Assembly (NCBI RefSeq): GCF_026163695.1
Contig: NZ_JAOTID010000005.1
Coordinates: forward strand, 124,001 to 188,000
Length of the DNA: 64,000 nt
Reading direction: 5' to 3'
Origin: Shumkonia mesophila
GTDB lineage: Bacteria; Pseudomonadota; Alphaproteobacteria; Rhodospirillales; Shumkoniaceae
Part shown: piece after piece, positions 63,218 to 64,000 of the stretch
How the letters are laid out: the number at the start of each line of letters is the position of its first letter
Numbering within the stretch: position 1 is the first letter of the stretch
Translations under genes and position numbers: made by a program
Notes under the pieces: model-generated
Database searches by the model: none
The model's input: the letters and a program-made list of their open reading frames with translations, nothing else
What the model was told of the DNA's origin: nothing

Positions 63218-63241
63218 CCGGATCAAGTTGCCGTCGGCCGA

Positions 63242-64000
63242 TCAGTCTGTTGGTGCCGCTGCTTTTTTCCCGTGCCATGCCCAGGCGTGGGCGATCTGGG
63301 TCTCCAAATCGGCGTGGCGTAGCGTCCAGCCAAGCACGTCTTTCGCCCGACCCGCATCGCTGACCAGGATCGCCGGATCGCCGCTCCGGCGCCCCGCCAT
63401 TCGCGTCGGGATCTCGCGCTTCGTCACGCGGCCGGCCGTGGCGATCACTTCCTTCACCGAATAGCCGTTGCCGTTGCCGAGGTTGAATGCCTCGGCCGTA
63501 GGTTGCGTTTGTCCTCGCAACCAGCCGAGGGCCAGGACGTGGGCGTCGGCCAGGTCGCTGACGTGGATGTAGTCGCGCACGCAGCTTCCGTCAGGCGTGT
63601 CGTAATCGTCGCCGAAGATGGTGATTGCCTCGCGACGGCCCAGCGCGGCGTCGAGCGCCAACGGGATGAGATGGGTTTCGGGGTCGTGGTCTTCGCCGAT
63701 CTCGCCGTCGGGATCGGCGCCGGCCGCGTTGAAATAGCGCAACGCCACTGAACGCATGCCGTAGGCGGGGGCGTAATCCGCCAACATGCGTTCCACCATC
63801 AACTTGGTCCAGCCATAGGGATTGGCGGGCCACGTGGGATGATCTTCACCGACCGGCGTTTGGCGGGGCGCGCCATAGACCGCGGCCGAACTCGAAAAGA
63901 CGAGGTGGCTGATGCCGGCGTCTTTCAGGGCGTTGAGAAAGGTAATGGTCTCGGCCACGTTATTGAGATAGTACCGCGCGGGATCGACGACCGACTCGCC
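63242..64000 (-). CDS. galE: UDP-glucose 4-epimerase, C-terminal part (partial)
   Basis: The gene continues beyond the right end of the window; 252 codons to the stop are visible on the minus strand. SSSAAVYGAP, the Tyr-xxx-Lys pair in NPYGWTKLMVE, RYFNAAGADPDGEIGE and DGSCVRDYIHVSDLADAH are GalE signatures. The enzyme interconverts UDP-glucose and UDP-galactose (or their N-acetyl forms). The N-terminal Rossmann loop lies outside the window. Confidence 0.93.
   Translation of the reverse strand, partial: GESVVDPARYYLNNVAETITFLNALKDAGISHLVFSSSAAVYGAPRQTPVGEDHPTWPANPYGWTKLMVERMLADYAPAYGMRSVALRYFNAAGADPDGEIGEDHDPETHLIPLALDAALGRREAITIFGDDYDTPDGSCVRDYIHVSDLADAHVLALGWLRGQTQPTAEAFNLGNGNGYSVKEVIATAGRVTKREIPTRMAGRRSGDPAILVSDAGRAKDVLGWTLRHADLETQIAHAWAWHGKKAAAPTD

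Overview
This window is a GC-rich, densely packed surface-glycan locus from a bacterium, most likely an alphaproteobacterium of the Rhodospirillales kind (Magnetospirillum or Azospirillum-like). That placement is an inference from base composition and gene style only. No ribosomal, tRNA or housekeeping marker is present to fix it. No tRNA, rRNA, CRISPR array, integrase or intact insertion sequence was found. Almost every gene makes, transfers, flips, polymerises or decorates sugars.

Layout. (A) 1-9861: the end of gmd, then a nonulosonate cassette: pseB, an RmlD-like reductase, a NeuB-family synthase, a GNAT acetyltransferase, a HisH/HisF/N-acetyl-sugar-amidotransferase trio, a methyltransferase and an SpsF-type cytidylyltransferase. 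An AT-rich insert (about 7561-9096) carrying a broken methyltransferase interrupts it. (B) 9886-21850: a KpsS-like transferase, an MsbA/PglK-type ABC flippase, neuB-neuC-neuA, a UDP-sulfoquinovose synthase homologue, another transferase, and a second HisF/HisH/amidotransferase trio in a different gene order. (C) 22208-31259: epimerase, glycosyltransferases, an asparagine-synthase-like enzyme, two methyltransferases, a GT9 enzyme, and pseC on the opposite strand. (D) 31417-45972: one long, tightly coupled operon with methyltransferase, membrane transglutaminase-like protein, two AsnB-like enzymes, three separate glycosyltransferases, a Wzy-glycosyltransferase fusion, a Wzx flippase, an alpha/beta hydrolase and a small membrane protein. 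(E) 45969-51366: a decayed methyltransferase, intact methyltransferases, a GT4 enzyme and a fourth AsnB. (F) 51496-54833: a GtrB-like transferase and an SGNH/MBOAT O-acylation pair. (G) 55083-64000: methyltransferases, a GT-C-like membrane protein, GT4 and GT2 enzymes, a radical SAM/SPASM protein, an LPG_synthase_TM protein and the end of galE.

How it fits together. PseB and PseC (the latter 30 kb away) would supply a 4-amino-4,6-dideoxy sugar. The GNAT enzyme, NeuC, the two NeuB enzymes and the two cytidylyltransferases would lead to two activated nonulosonic acids of pseudaminate or legionaminate type. The two HisH/HisF/amidotransferase trios probably amidinate them. Their HisF subunits have each lost one, and a different one, of the two catalytic aspartates of true HisF, while the ammonia-gate residues remain. 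Two export routes are present, an ABC flippase and Wzx/Wzy, with four AsnB-like amidotransferases and many methyltransferases for decoration. No initiating phosphoglycosyltransferase, PseG, Wzz or O-antigen ligase was recognised.
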